From Fulvivirga sp. (lineage in GTDB: Bacteria; Bacteroidota; Bacteroidia; Cytophagales; Cyclobacteriaceae), in assembly GCA_028280565.1 (NCBI GenBank), contig JANQLQ010000070.1, positions 1 through 64,000 of the forward strand: a stretch of 64,000 nt of DNA, given 5' to 3'. The position numbers were made by a program, and so were the translations under genes. Below, piece by piece: positions 16,812-25,388 of this stretch; position 1 is the first letter of the stretch, and the number at the start of each line of letters is the position of its first letter. The notes under the pieces were generated by a model. The model was given only the letters and a program-made list of their open reading frames with translations. It searched no databases and was not told where the DNA came from.

Positions 16812-17690
16812 ATGATTTTAGTGACAGGTGCCACGGGCAATTATGGTTCTAAAGCCATTGAGCATTTACTGAAAAAAGGCGTAGCAGTCAAAGACATTGC
16901 TGCATTGGTAAGAAGTGAAGAAAAAACACAATCACTGGACGAGAAAGGAATAACAACCAAAATCGGGGATTATGCGGATATTGATTCAATGATAAGAGCA
17001 TTTGAGGGAGTTGATCAGTTGCTATTGGTTTCCAGTAGTGACAGGAGTGCGGTTGAAAATCGCACAAAACACCACATCAACGCGTTCAAAGCAGCAAAAA
17101 AGGCAGGAGTCAAGCATATCGTTTATACCTCTTTTGTGAGGACCCCCGGTCATGAAGATTCTGACATTGCTGATTTTCAAAATTCTCATGTAGAGTCGGA
17201 GCAGTTTCTGAAAGAAAGTGGTATTACCTACACCATTCTTCAAAATGGGATCTACCAGGAAATGATCCTAGCTTTTGCAGGTGAAAAGGTTGCTGAGACG
17301 GGTACTATCCTTTTTCCAGCACAAAAAGGCAAGGCTACCTGGGTGCTTCGTGAAGAGCTGGCCGAAGCAGCTACTCATGTGTTGACTACTAAGGCACATG
17401 AGAACAAAACTTACATACTGACTAATACTGAATCGGTAGGTTTCAAAGAAATAGCGAAGGACATTTCCTCGGCATTAGGGAAAGAAGTCAGCTACCAGTC
17501 CCCTTCAGTTGATGAATTTAAATCTATTTTACAAAAAGCAGGAGTGCCTGGTATGTACATTGGTATGTTTGTGATATGGGGCACGGCCGTGGCGCAAGGG
17601 ATGATGGACTTAAAAGATCCCACATTGGCTTCTTTCCTGGGAAGGAAGCCTAAGACGGTTAAGCAATTCATTGACCAGGTGTACGCTTAA
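16812..17690 (+). CDS. NmrA-like atypical SDR, NAD(P)H:quinone-oxidoreductase type
   Basis: 292 residues, cytosolic Rossmann-fold protein. The N-terminal nucleotide motif is ILVTGATGNYGSKAIEHLLK (GxxGxxG). A second block is DQLLLVSSS, followed by HIVYTSFVRTPG and SGITYTILQNGIYQEM, as in the QOR2/YtfG group of quinone reductases. Members reduce quinones or bind NADPH as redox sensors. Divergent transcription from an HxlR regulator is a frequent arrangement for electrophile or quinone stress. Unrelated to the glycan genes around it. Confidence 0.9.
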   Translation: MILVTGATGNYGSKAIEHLLKKGVAVKDIAALVRSEEKTQSLDEKGITTKIGDYADIDSMIRAFEGVDQLLLVSSSDRSAVENRTKHHINAFKAAKKAGVKHIVYTSFVRTPGHEDSDIADFQNSHVESEQFLKESGITYTILQNGIYQEMILAFAGEKVAETGTILFPAQKGKATWVLREELAEAATHVLTTKAHENKTYILTNTESVGFKEIAKDISSALGKEVSYQSPSVDEFKSILQKAGVPGMYIGMFVIWGTAVAQGMMDLKDPTLASFLGRKPKTVKQFIDQVYA

Positions 17691-17955
17691 AATAAATCGC
17701 AATGACTTTATTAGATCTGTATTAACATTTATCGGTATGACCACATTAGGTAGCTTAAAAGCTTAAGCAGATCATCTTGCAAGACAATGCAAACGCATGG
17801 CAGTATTGTTTACGTCACAACGGTAACTCGAAAGGTTTGTCCTTAATCCACTTGCCTTTTAAGACAGCCCCTACGACAAAGATGAGATAAGAAGTTCCCA
17901 CCATACTCGAAACTTATTACCTGGTTGTAAAAGTGTATATGAGTATCAAGGTTTT

Positions 17956-19641
17956 CTATAATTGAATCTCTAAAATACCCACGGTCCTGGCAGGTTGAGT
18001 TATTGCCACCTGGTCATCTACTATTTGCAGTTCTTTTTCATTGATACAAGCATAACGCAGGGGCTGTGTACTACATGGGTCCTCGTTATCTATGTTGCCA
18101 TACAACGTCTTGTGAACCGCTTGGTTGTTTTTCAGCAAAAACCCGGAAAGATCAAGGCTTATGGCCAGGTCTTTTGAATAGCTACGATTAAGGATATTTA
18201 CGAACAATCGCTCTTTTGATTTGGTGGCGATCACATCCAACTGGGCCACATTTTTCTCAGGCTTTAGGTCGTTCATTTTGTAGGGTTGTTCATAGCCTTC
18301 ATTGCCGGCTAATTCCACTTTCAGCATATCTCCACCGTGATGATTGGCATAAAAAGCGGTCACCTGCCCGGTAGGTAAGAGATGGGGGTCAAACTCTACA
18401 CGGGGAGAGACCCGGATACCGGTGATCCCCCAGGAATTGCCTACTAGCATAGACTGGGTGGCTAACGCCAGATGTCCGTCTGCCGCAGCCCTTATCATGG
18501 CGTGTAAAAACCCTGCCACCCCAATGCCTTTGATGTACATAGAGCCCAGGTTGTCCGGGTCTACCGAATCGGTATTCCACCAGCCGTTCCAGTTCCACTC
18601 GGTGAGCGCCACAGGATACCCCGAAGCCACCGCGGATTGATATAGAGGATCATCAAAAACCGAAAGGCCGGTTTCATCATCCAAGTTCGGAACGGCCGCC
18701 CATGCGTTCCAAATTTCTTCTTCGGTAAGGGAATCACGGGAAATGATCTCCTCTCCTTTTTTCACTTCCCGGATGGCCCAAGGGTAATAGCGGTGATATG
18801 CCACGAGATCCACCTTATTGCCGAGGCGGTCCTTCATGTCATCCACCAAGTCCTCACAATTACCATCCAGGATGATCTTCACGCCCGGCAGCACTTGCTT
18901 AAACAGGTCTATATAAGCTTCAGCACACGTCATAAAATGCGCTTCTTTCTCATCGGGAATATCTCCACGGATCTTCAAAACGCCCCGGTCTAACCAGAAA
19001 GGTTCGTTGGCGATTTGCACATATTTAACAGGGTAAGGTTCCGGGTGACCGTTTTCAGCTCTCAACTCCGGCCACTTTTCCAGGTCACCGGGAAGGTCTG
19101 CACCTAAAGGCGCTGCGCAATAGGCCAAAAGCCCGGCTTCATGCATGGCTGCTTCTTGCAAAGGTTTCCGCTCTTTGTAAGCGTCCCCAAAGTTGACCAC
19201 CAGCATTAAGCTTGCCCCTAGCTCCTCGGCGAGTTTTCCTGCTTCGTCATAGCCAAAATTGGCACCTACCACGTCCCCTTTGTGGCCCGCGACCGCCGGT
19301 CGATTGCCCTTGATTTTCAATTTGCCCGGGGTATCGATCATCGTGGTCCAGTCCATGTAGTCCACATCTGAGCCACCCGGAAAGCGGAGCAGTGGAATAT
19401 GCATATCCTGCATGAGAGCTACCACTCCTGCTTGTAGTTCGTAACTATTGGGTTGTAGTGCCGCTTCCGGGCCTTGCTCACCGTGCCAGCTAGGCTTTTC
19501 CAGGAAGTGACCAAAAAGCTCCACTGGGATTTGGCCGATCACTTCATTTTTTACGCTGACGGAAACACCTGTTTCTTCCGTAGCACAGGCAAATAAAAAT
19601 AAGCCGGTAATCAAAATTGATCTGTACATACCTTGGGGCAT
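17956..19641 (-). CDS. GH51-like alpha-L-arabinofuranosidase, lipoprotein
   Basis: 561 residues with a lipoprotein signal (LFLFACATEE). Clan GH-A type arabinofuranosidase features: a start of the mature protein IPVELFGHFLEKPSWHG, then IPLLRFPGGSDVDYMDW, the acid/base Glu in VKYVQIANEPFW and a nucleophile Glu candidate in PVALTEWNWNGWW. It ends with a beta-sandwich containing VIATKSKERLFVNILNRSYS. Expected to remove L-arabinofuranosyl branches, for example from arabinoxylan or arabinogalactan. A neighbouring clan GH-A family cannot be excluded because motif spacing differs somewhat from classic GH51. Monocistronic by spacing. Confidence 0.75.
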   Translation of the reverse strand: MPQGMYRSILITGLFLFACATEETGVSVSVKNEVIGQIPVELFGHFLEKPSWHGEQGPEAALQPNSYELQAGVVALMQDMHIPLLRFPGGSDVDYMDWTTMIDTPGKLKIKGNRPAVAGHKGDVVGANFGYDEAGKLAEELGASLMLVVNFGDAYKERKPLQEAAMHEAGLLAYCAAPLGADLPGDLEKWPELRAENGHPEPYPVKYVQIANEPFWLDRGVLKIRGDIPDEKEAHFMTCAEAYIDLFKQVLPGVKIILDGNCEDLVDDMKDRLGNKVDLVAYHRYYPWAIREVKKGEEIISRDSLTEEEIWNAWAAVPNLDDETGLSVFDDPLYQSAVASGYPVALTEWNWNGWWNTDSVDPDNLGSMYIKGIGVAGFLHAMIRAAADGHLALATQSMLVGNSWGITGIRVSPRVEFDPHLLPTGQVTAFYANHHGGDMLKVELAGNEGYEQPYKMNDLKPEKNVAQLDVIATKSKERLFVNILNRSYSKDLAISLDLSGFLLKNNQAVHKTLYGNIDNEDPCSTQPLRYACINEKELQIVDDQVAITQPARTVGILEIQL

Positions 19642-19857
19642 TGATTAAATTACTAGTAAGGATACGCCTTATCTACTGGATCAGTGAAAATGATCAAGAT
19701 ACAGTATAAAATTGATCAGGATGTGCCAGGGGTTTGTAGAAAGATTATTATCTGTGCCCTGGAGTATCAAGCATTAACAACTGGCTGCATAAAGCTTTAA
19801 CATCCTGGCGTTACCAACTTAGCGCGGGTATTTCTTGCCATTTGTTGTGATATTTTT

Positions 19858-20847
19858 TTACCTATTTTTATAGAATTTACTTGGAGGTACTAGGAAAAGA
19901 GAGAGCTGTACGAAAGGTGCACTGGCTTGGTCAAACCGGGTCATGGCATTACGATAGTTTTGACCGGATTCCGCCAGGAAGTACCTTAAGTTTTGATTCC
20001 AACCCGCTTCAATCCCTGCCCATAGCCAATCATTAAGCCCTCGCTCATAGGCTAGTGAGTACCGCAGGTCTAACCTCGAAATATTGAGGCTATTCGCCTC
20101 ATAGTCCGTAAAGCGCTCGGAAAGATTATATCTCCAGCCGTCGAGGGCTGCCCTGGCAATTAGGTATGACGATGCGTTTACACGGTAGCGTGTAGCTACT
20201 TCCTTTGGGAGAGTTAAATTTAACGTCCATTTAGGAGACAACACTTCTTCCAGGGTAATGATGGGGAAAACACGAAGCCCTAGGTCGTTATGACTCACTA
20301 AGAGGCCTCCGCCCACTGTGCGTCTTTTGTTGATTTTTTGCTGGTAAATTCCTGTGACGAAGAGCCTGCGCGTATTGCTATGAAATGAGAGGTTATTGTC
20401 ATTAAATTCCACACCCGACACAATATTGAGATTCGCCCCGTTATTCAACTTTTTTTGGACCAGTAGCCTAGCGCTCAAACTTCTAAAATCCTGCTCACCC
20501 AGGTAATTCCCAATGCCAGGCTGCCTCGACCTGTTAGGGCCATTGAATAGAAATTGCTGTTGGTCAAATTTCAGTTGAACACCTATCTTCAGGCTATCAC
20601 GAAGCAAAACTGGAGCTATGGCTTTGAAGGTCACCTGTGCTGATCTCTTTTCATTCGAAGCATCTCCCGAAAATGCACCTGGAGATTGGGACGGGGTCAA
20701 CCTATGATCATAGAGCGACTGAAATGAAAATTCGACTAATTTTGGCCGGTAAGGTACCTGCTCTTTGCTTTGAGCCAAAGTTTCGCTTGTAATCATGGAT
20801 AGCAAGGCCAGCGCTGTTATGAAACCTTTTGAGTAGAAATGGAACAT
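19858..20847 (-). CDS. Outer-membrane beta-barrel protein, DUF6268-like
   Basis: 329 residues with a signal peptide ending SETLAQ. The remainder alternates polar and hydrophobic residues in many amphipathic strands (for example LRYSLAYERGLNDWLWAGIE), typical of an outer-membrane barrel. It resembles DUF6268 proteins, whose function is unknown. It lies 111 bases downstream of the MarR gene and has its own upstream copy of the 18-bp sequence found before marR, so the regulator probably controls it. A role in efflux or envelope stress is only a guess. Confidence 0.7.
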   Translation of the reverse strand: MFHFYSKGFITALALLSMITSETLAQSKEQVPYRPKLVEFSFQSLYDHRLTPSQSPGAFSGDASNEKRSAQVTFKAIAPVLLRDSLKIGVQLKFDQQQFLFNGPNRSRQPGIGNYLGEQDFRSLSARLLVQKKLNNGANLNIVSGVEFNDNNLSFHSNTRRLFVTGIYQQKINKRRTVGGGLLVSHNDLGLRVFPIITLEEVLSPKWTLNLTLPKEVATRYRVNASSYLIARAALDGWRYNLSERFTDYEANSLNISRLDLRYSLAYERGLNDWLWAGIEAGWNQNLRYFLAESGQNYRNAMTRFDQASAPFVQLSLFLVPPSKFYKNR

Positions 20848-20852
20848 TGCTA

Positions 20853-20890
20853 ATTAATTGTTTTTTACAATTATTATATTTTACAACTAT
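20853..20890. promoter_or_regulatory. Operator-like region of the barrel-protein gene
   Basis: ATTAATTGTTTTTTACAA (20853-20870) is identical, in the same orientation relative to the gene, to the complement of 21458-21475 before the MarR gene. Its core AATTGT-TTTTT-ACAATT is a perfect dyad. A second half-site-like TTTTACAACTAT follows at 20879-20890. The obvious candidate binding protein is the neighbouring MarR regulator. Confidence 0.65.
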
Positions 20891-20958
20891 TAACTCCTCT
20901 ACTCATACATAGTTTCAATCGCTCGTTCCTTTATTTATTAATTGTCAGTAACAAGACC

Positions 20959-21426
20959 TTATTTTAAATTCCGCGGTTCTTCCTGTAGTGATTCCATAAT
21001 GCCAATAGCTTTCCTGATGAATCCATTGACCTGCTCCATCTGTTCAGCACTTGCCCATCCGAAGGCACGGTCTAGGTTCTTTAAGGCTTCCTTTTTGGCT
21101 GGTCTTTCGAGTTGTTTTCCTTTTTTTGTCAGCACCACCAGTTTTTCTCTTCTATCATTTGGTTTCAGTGTGCGTTGGATCAACCCCGCTTGCTCCAGCC
21201 TATCCAAAAGCCGGGTTATTCTTGGCCGGTCTTTTCCGACTTTCTCGGCAATTTCTGCCTGGGTCTTTGCATCCCTGTCCCACAGGTATACCAAGATCGG
21301 GTATTCCTCGGCAGAGACGGGGATCTTACTAAGTTCGAATTGTTTTTCCAGGTCTCTTTTAAGCAAAAATGAGATCCTGTACGTGAGGAAACCGATCGAA
21401 TCTTTAAGCGCATACATTTCTTTCAT
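20959..21426 (-). CDS. MarR-family transcriptional regulator
   Basis: 155 residues, winged helix-turn-helix. The family pattern is visible: a helical N-terminus (DSIGFLTYRISFLLKRDLEK), an HTH region at about 60-85 (AQTEIAEKVGKDRPRITRLL), the wing (RTLKPNDRREKLVVLTKKG) and C-terminal dimerisation helices. MarR repressors usually respond to small phenolic ligands and control the adjacent transport or envelope genes. The dyad in its own promoter and before the barrel-protein gene supports autoregulation and control of that gene. Confidence 0.92.
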   Translation of the reverse strand: MKEMYALKDSIGFLTYRISFLLKRDLEKQFELSKIPVSAEEYPILVYLWDRDAKTQAEIAEKVGKDRPRITRLLDRLEQAGLIQRTLKPNDRREKLVVLTKKGKQLERPAKKEALKNLDRAFGWASAEQMEQVNGFIRKAIGIMESLQEEPRNLK

Positions 21427-21453
21427 GCCTAATATAACGCTGACAATCGAAAT

Positions 21454-21475
21454 ATAGTTGTAAAAAACAATTAAT
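21454..21475. promoter_or_regulatory. Operator-like sequence upstream of the MarR gene
   Basis: TTGTAAAAAACAATTAAT (21458-21475) is the exact complement of 20853-20870. The extension ATAGTTGTAAAA (21454-21465) also recurs as its complement at 20879-20890. This match of more than one element between two adjacent promoters is unlikely by chance. Confidence 0.65.
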
Positions 21476-21588
21476 ATACCATGACACGCACGGCGGTCAG
21501 TTCACTGGGGCACTGTAGCAGTCACCACCTGTACAATCCTGTAGGAGTAGTACCAAGTTGTCTTTTAACATGATGACAGAAGTTCACT

Positions 21589-23394
21589 TCATTTTTTTCC
21601 AACTATTATCTCAACCTCCAAATCCACAGGTGAAATACCTGTCATCTCAAACTCACCCAGTAAAGCACCAGCAGTTGCCTGGTGCATCATGGGTGTATTT
21701 GCGTAGGCATTAATACACGTATGAGCCCGTTCGAAGTATTCATTCATGTGATAGGGGCTACCAAAAGAGATGACGATGAGATTGTCTTTGACCATGGAAT
21801 TAACGCCCCAGGCTGTCTGCGCTTCATCATCCCAAAGCTGGATGGGGCCGAAGGGGGCATGGGGTCTCCGGGCGAGCGCTACGATGATCTTGTCGTATTG
21901 GGTAGAAGCGTCCTCTGTCCAGCCTTGCGACTCGTACAGCAAGTTGTGCTGGATATCCACTTCAAAGCCTCTTTTGCGAAGTTCTTCACCAAAATTATCC
22001 AGTGCATTTACCTCTCTACTACCTCCTTTTTGGCCTTGATTAGCTACTTTGATCAGTAAGACTTTCTTGTCCGCTTTGGGGTCTAGCGGAATTTGCTGGT
22101 TCCGGTCACGAACAAGTGTCAATGCCTTTTGAGAGACCGCCAGCGCTACCTCTTTGGCCAGGTCCTTCTCACCTGGCACCAGGGGACGATTATGCACAAA
22201 ATCATTCTCCAGTAAACCAAACCGCTCTTTCATCGCCCAAGCACGACTTACGGCATCATCCAACCTGGCCATAGGGATCTCTCCTCTTATGATCCGTGCT
22301 TCAAGCGTATCCATAAAAGCATAAGAAGGCCAAAGCATGATGTCTACTCCCGCTTCAAAGCTTTTGATCTCTGCTTCTATCATAGGGGAATACCAGCCCC
22401 TGAAACCACCCATGACCATTGCATCGGAAACGATGGCTCCGTTGAAATTCATTTCTCCTTTTAAAAGATCTGTCAAGAGTTCTTTGGAGAGGGTGGCAGG
22501 GGGATAAAAGCCATTGATCTTCTCTTTTTGATAGGCGGGTAAGGTGATATGCCCGGGCATGATGCAGGCCACCCCTGAATCAATCAAGGCCTGGAAGACT
22601 TTGCCATGCTGCCGGTGCCATGCGTCCATGGATAGTGAATTGGTAGTAGCTACTAGGTGCTGGTCACGATAGTCCATACCATCACCGGGGAAATGTTTAA
22701 TGGTCGCAGCCACCTGGTGATCTTGGATGCCTTTGATCTGCTCGCTCAGCAAACGAATGGCTTTGTCCGGGTCGTCACTGATGCCACGTACATTTACGAT
22801 GGGATTAAATGGGTTGACATTCAGATCAGCCACCGGATGGAGCATCCAACTTACCCCTACCGAACGAGCTTCCAGTGCTACGCTTTTGCCATAGTCGTAG
22901 GCCAGCCCAGTTGAATTAGTTGCTCCCAGGGCCATTTCCGTAGGCATAGGCGTATTGCCACCACCGGCCCCTCTTTCATAGTCTTGCTGGAAAAAGAGCG
23001 GGTACTTTGAAGCTTCCGCGTACTCTTCTACCGCTTTTCGCTGTACCTCTGCCCTATCTTCCCATGCCACATCTTTGAACAACATCCAGCCCATGAAAAA
23101 GCCACCTACAGGATATTTTTCAAAAAAGCCTTCGAGTGTGCCTCCTCCTATTTCTTTTTGCTTTGCTCTATCCGGAAGCATGATCATGGTTTGCCCAATT
23201 TTTTCCCGTAGGGTCATGGACTTCCAGGTGGTGTCTTTTGAGACAAAACGGGGTGTTTGAAGTGAAAGGGGTTTTGTTTGCTTTTGATCTTCCGTTTTTT
23301 CACCTGGTCGACATGAGATCATAGCAAGTAATAAAAGGCTAAAACAAGCCAGGAGAAATGAAAAGGTAAACTTGTTGATTTTAATGATTTTCAT
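21589..23394 (-). CDS. GH3 family hydrolase of the NagZ-like branch, lipoprotein
   Basis: 601 residues with lipobox MISCRPGEK. The N-terminal barrel has LREKIGQTMIMLPD, VAATIKHFPGDGMDYRDQH (the KHFPG loop, at about 232, which in NagZ-type enzymes contributes the general acid His/Asp dyad) and the nucleophile Asp in FNGAIVSDAMVMGG (about 318). The second domain begins KALTLVRDRNQQIPLD. It lacks PA14 and fibronectin-III domains and is clearly a different GH3 branch from the one at 8019-10643. It may be a beta-N-acetylhexosaminidase or a broad exo-glycosidase. Monocistronic. Linkage to the surrounding glycan operons is inferred only from location. Confidence 0.88.
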   Translation of the reverse strand: MKIIKINKFTFSFLLACFSLLLLAMISCRPGEKTEDQKQTKPLSLQTPRFVSKDTTWKSMTLREKIGQTMIMLPDRAKQKEIGGGTLEGFFEKYPVGGFFMGWMLFKDVAWEDRAEVQRKAVEEYAEASKYPLFFQQDYERGAGGGNTPMPTEMALGATNSTGLAYDYGKSVALEARSVGVSWMLHPVADLNVNPFNPIVNVRGISDDPDKAIRLLSEQIKGIQDHQVAATIKHFPGDGMDYRDQHLVATTNSLSMDAWHRQHGKVFQALIDSGVACIMPGHITLPAYQKEKINGFYPPATLSKELLTDLLKGEMNFNGAIVSDAMVMGGFRGWYSPMIEAEIKSFEAGVDIMLWPSYAFMDTLEARIIRGEIPMARLDDAVSRAWAMKERFGLLENDFVHNRPLVPGEKDLAKEVALAVSQKALTLVRDRNQQIPLDPKADKKVLLIKVANQGQKGGSREVNALDNFGEELRKRGFEVDIQHNLLYESQGWTEDASTQYDKIIVALARRPHAPFGPIQLWDDEAQTAWGVNSMVKDNLIVISFGSPYHMNEYFERAHTCINAYANTPMMHQATAGALLGEFEMTGISPVDLEVEIIVGKK

Positions 23395-23803
23395 TTGAAT
23401 GATATGGTATGGGATCGAATGTCATGATGGCACCGCGTACCATCGCAATTCCAATACTTTGGTACATTAGCAAAAAATCAGCTAACTTCTAAAACAGTCA
23501 TAAATCAACACCTGCTTTTTAAATCTATCTTCTCAATTTGAATCAAGATGTGACTTTATTTTGATTAGAAGCGTTGGTTAGCAAGTCTTTTTTTAATGTT
23601 TGAAAACAATACGTTTCAAACCATGGGTTCATTTAAAAAGTGTTTGGTGAAGGATTCCAGGGGACGGTAGAAACGGAAATACTTCAACAATATCCTAATG
23701 AATTCGTTGAACTTCCACCTTATAGATAGGGGATAGTATCACAAAACGAACGTATTAGCTAGGTTTCTGAAAGGCTTTTGGATTAGCTACTTTTGAGGCC
23801 ATT
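23395..23803. other. Non-coding stretch with an inverted repeat
   Basis: About 410 bases between divergent genes. The main structure is the exact inverted repeat GTTTGAAA (23598-23605) / TTTCAAAC (23614-23621), a possible operator. A 30-codon open piece ending at about 23730 reads TEILQQYPNEFVELPPYR and may be a coding remnant, but I do not recognise it. Nothing else is supported. Confidence 0.4.
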
Positions 23804-25177
23804 ATGACAGAACAACAAATCATTGAGCTAATACAAAAGAAGGAGGGGAAAACCGTAGAATTCAAGCAATCTGCTAATAAAGATATTGCCCATGAAATTT
23901 GCGCCTTTGCTAATTCGGAAGGTGGCACGTTGCTCATTGGTGTAACAGATAATGGCGTAATAAACGGTTGTGATTACTCAAATGCAAAGGCGTCTCAAAT
24001 ACAGGATACCTTGAATAAAATAACCCCTCCTATCGAACTGGATATTGAACCGGTTCAGGTCGAGGGGAAAACCGTTGTAGCCATCCAATGCCCTAAGCCA
24101 CCCGGTGAAAGAAAAATGCACATGGTGTCCGGTCAAATCTTTGTTCGTAAAGGGGCAAGTTCTCAAAAATTGACCTCTCCTGATGAAGTAACAAGATACC
24201 TGCAATATGCCAATTTGATCCACTTTGATGAAGCGATAACTTCACATTTTGACTACCCCGACCAGTTTAATAGAGATAATTACGATGAATTCTTAGAACT
24301 TTCAGGCATTAATAAAAGTGGGAATGATCCTTTAGTGATCCTTTCTAATTTAAACGTGGTTGTCAATCCAGAGAATGCTTTCAGAAATGCCGGTGTACTA
24401 TTATTTGCCAGTGATCTCCAGGCAATATTTGATCATGCAAAAATCAGGGTAGTACAATTCAGGGGTACAAACAAAGTAAACATACATAACGATCAACCCA
24501 TTAGCGGCACGGTCTATGAACAATACAGGGGATGCATAACCTACCTGAAAACAGTTTTGAACACATCCTATATCATAGAGGACGCCGGCCCAAGAAAGGA
24601 GAGATTAGAGATCCCAGAAACTGTACTCCGCGAAAGTATATTGAATGCTTTGGCCCATCGAGACTACTACGAAAAGGGGGCCTGTATCATGGTAGAAATC
24701 TACGAGGACCGGGTAGAGATCACCAACCCAGGTGGCCTGGTTCCATCTATAAGCCCTGATGAATTCGGAAAGCGAAGTGCATCAAGGAACCCACTTTTAT
24801 TCGGAATGTTCCAACGCATGCGATTGGTTGAACAAGTAGGGAGCGGTATAGAAAGGATGCGGCAAGCTATGACGGATCAAGGATTACCGGAACCTCAATT
24901 TTCCTATGATGGCATGTTTATCGTAAAACTTACTAGGCCGGTTGAATTTGAGAAGTGGATTAAGCGCTGGGCTTCAATATTAAGCGATACACAAATATCG
25001 ATACTAAGGAATATGAAAGATGACCCTACCATTACCATTACTCAATTGTCAAAACTTTTGGGATCGGCTAACAGCACTATAAACTATAACTTGAAAACTT
25101 TGAATGAGAAGGGACTGATTCAGCGGGTGGGCTCCCTTAAAGCAGGTCATTGGCAAATTAATTATATTACATTGTAG
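23804..25177 (+). CDS. AlbA_2/Schlafen-type ATP-binding transcriptional regulator (RecG-like, COG2865)
   Basis: 457 residues. The N-terminal AlbA_2 domain at about 8-125 has GKTVEFKQSANKDIAHEICA and EGGTLLIGVTDNGVINGCDY. The middle has a GHKL-like ATP-binding region at about 265-360 (ESILNALAHRDYYEKGACIM, then GLVPSIS and VEQVGSGIERM). The C-terminus is a winged helix (ISILRNMKDDPTITITQLSK). Such proteins are annotated as putative regulators or RecG-like helicases, but the helicase motifs are absent. Real roles are mostly unknown, and some are tied to phage or defence islands. It stands alone between glycan operons. The 3' flank keeps three TTGGAGAATAA copies that look like a degraded C-terminal tail. 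Confidence 0.85.
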   Translation: MTEQQIIELIQKKEGKTVEFKQSANKDIAHEICAFANSEGGTLLIGVTDNGVINGCDYSNAKASQIQDTLNKITPPIELDIEPVQVEGKTVVAIQCPKPPGERKMHMVSGQIFVRKGASSQKLTSPDEVTRYLQYANLIHFDEAITSHFDYPDQFNRDNYDEFLELSGINKSGNDPLVILSNLNVVVNPENAFRNAGVLLFASDLQAIFDHAKIRVVQFRGTNKVNIHNDQPISGTVYEQYRGCITYLKTVLNTSYIIEDAGPRKERLEIPETVLRESILNALAHRDYYEKGACIMVEIYEDRVEITNPGGLVPSISPDEFGKRSASRNPLLFGMFQRMRLVEQVGSGIERMRQAMTDQGLPEPQFSYDGMFIVKLTRPVEFEKWIKRWASILSDTQISILRNMKDDPTITITQLSKLLGSANSTINYNLKTLNEKGLIQRVGSLKAGHWQINYITL

Positions 25178-25388
25178 CCGATTGGAGAATAAGTTGGAGA
25201 ATAAATTAAATTTTAAATTCCATTTTTAGCACGTTGGGAAGGAATTTGAGAAAGATTGAAGAAAAGGTTGGAGAATAAACGGCTTACATTACTGGGTTCA
25301 CATTTAAAACAACTGTAAAAAGTGGAGTCAGAGCAAGCTGCTCGTGCCCCAAGGCTAAGGGTAAAAAGTCCAGCTTTAAGTATCACTT

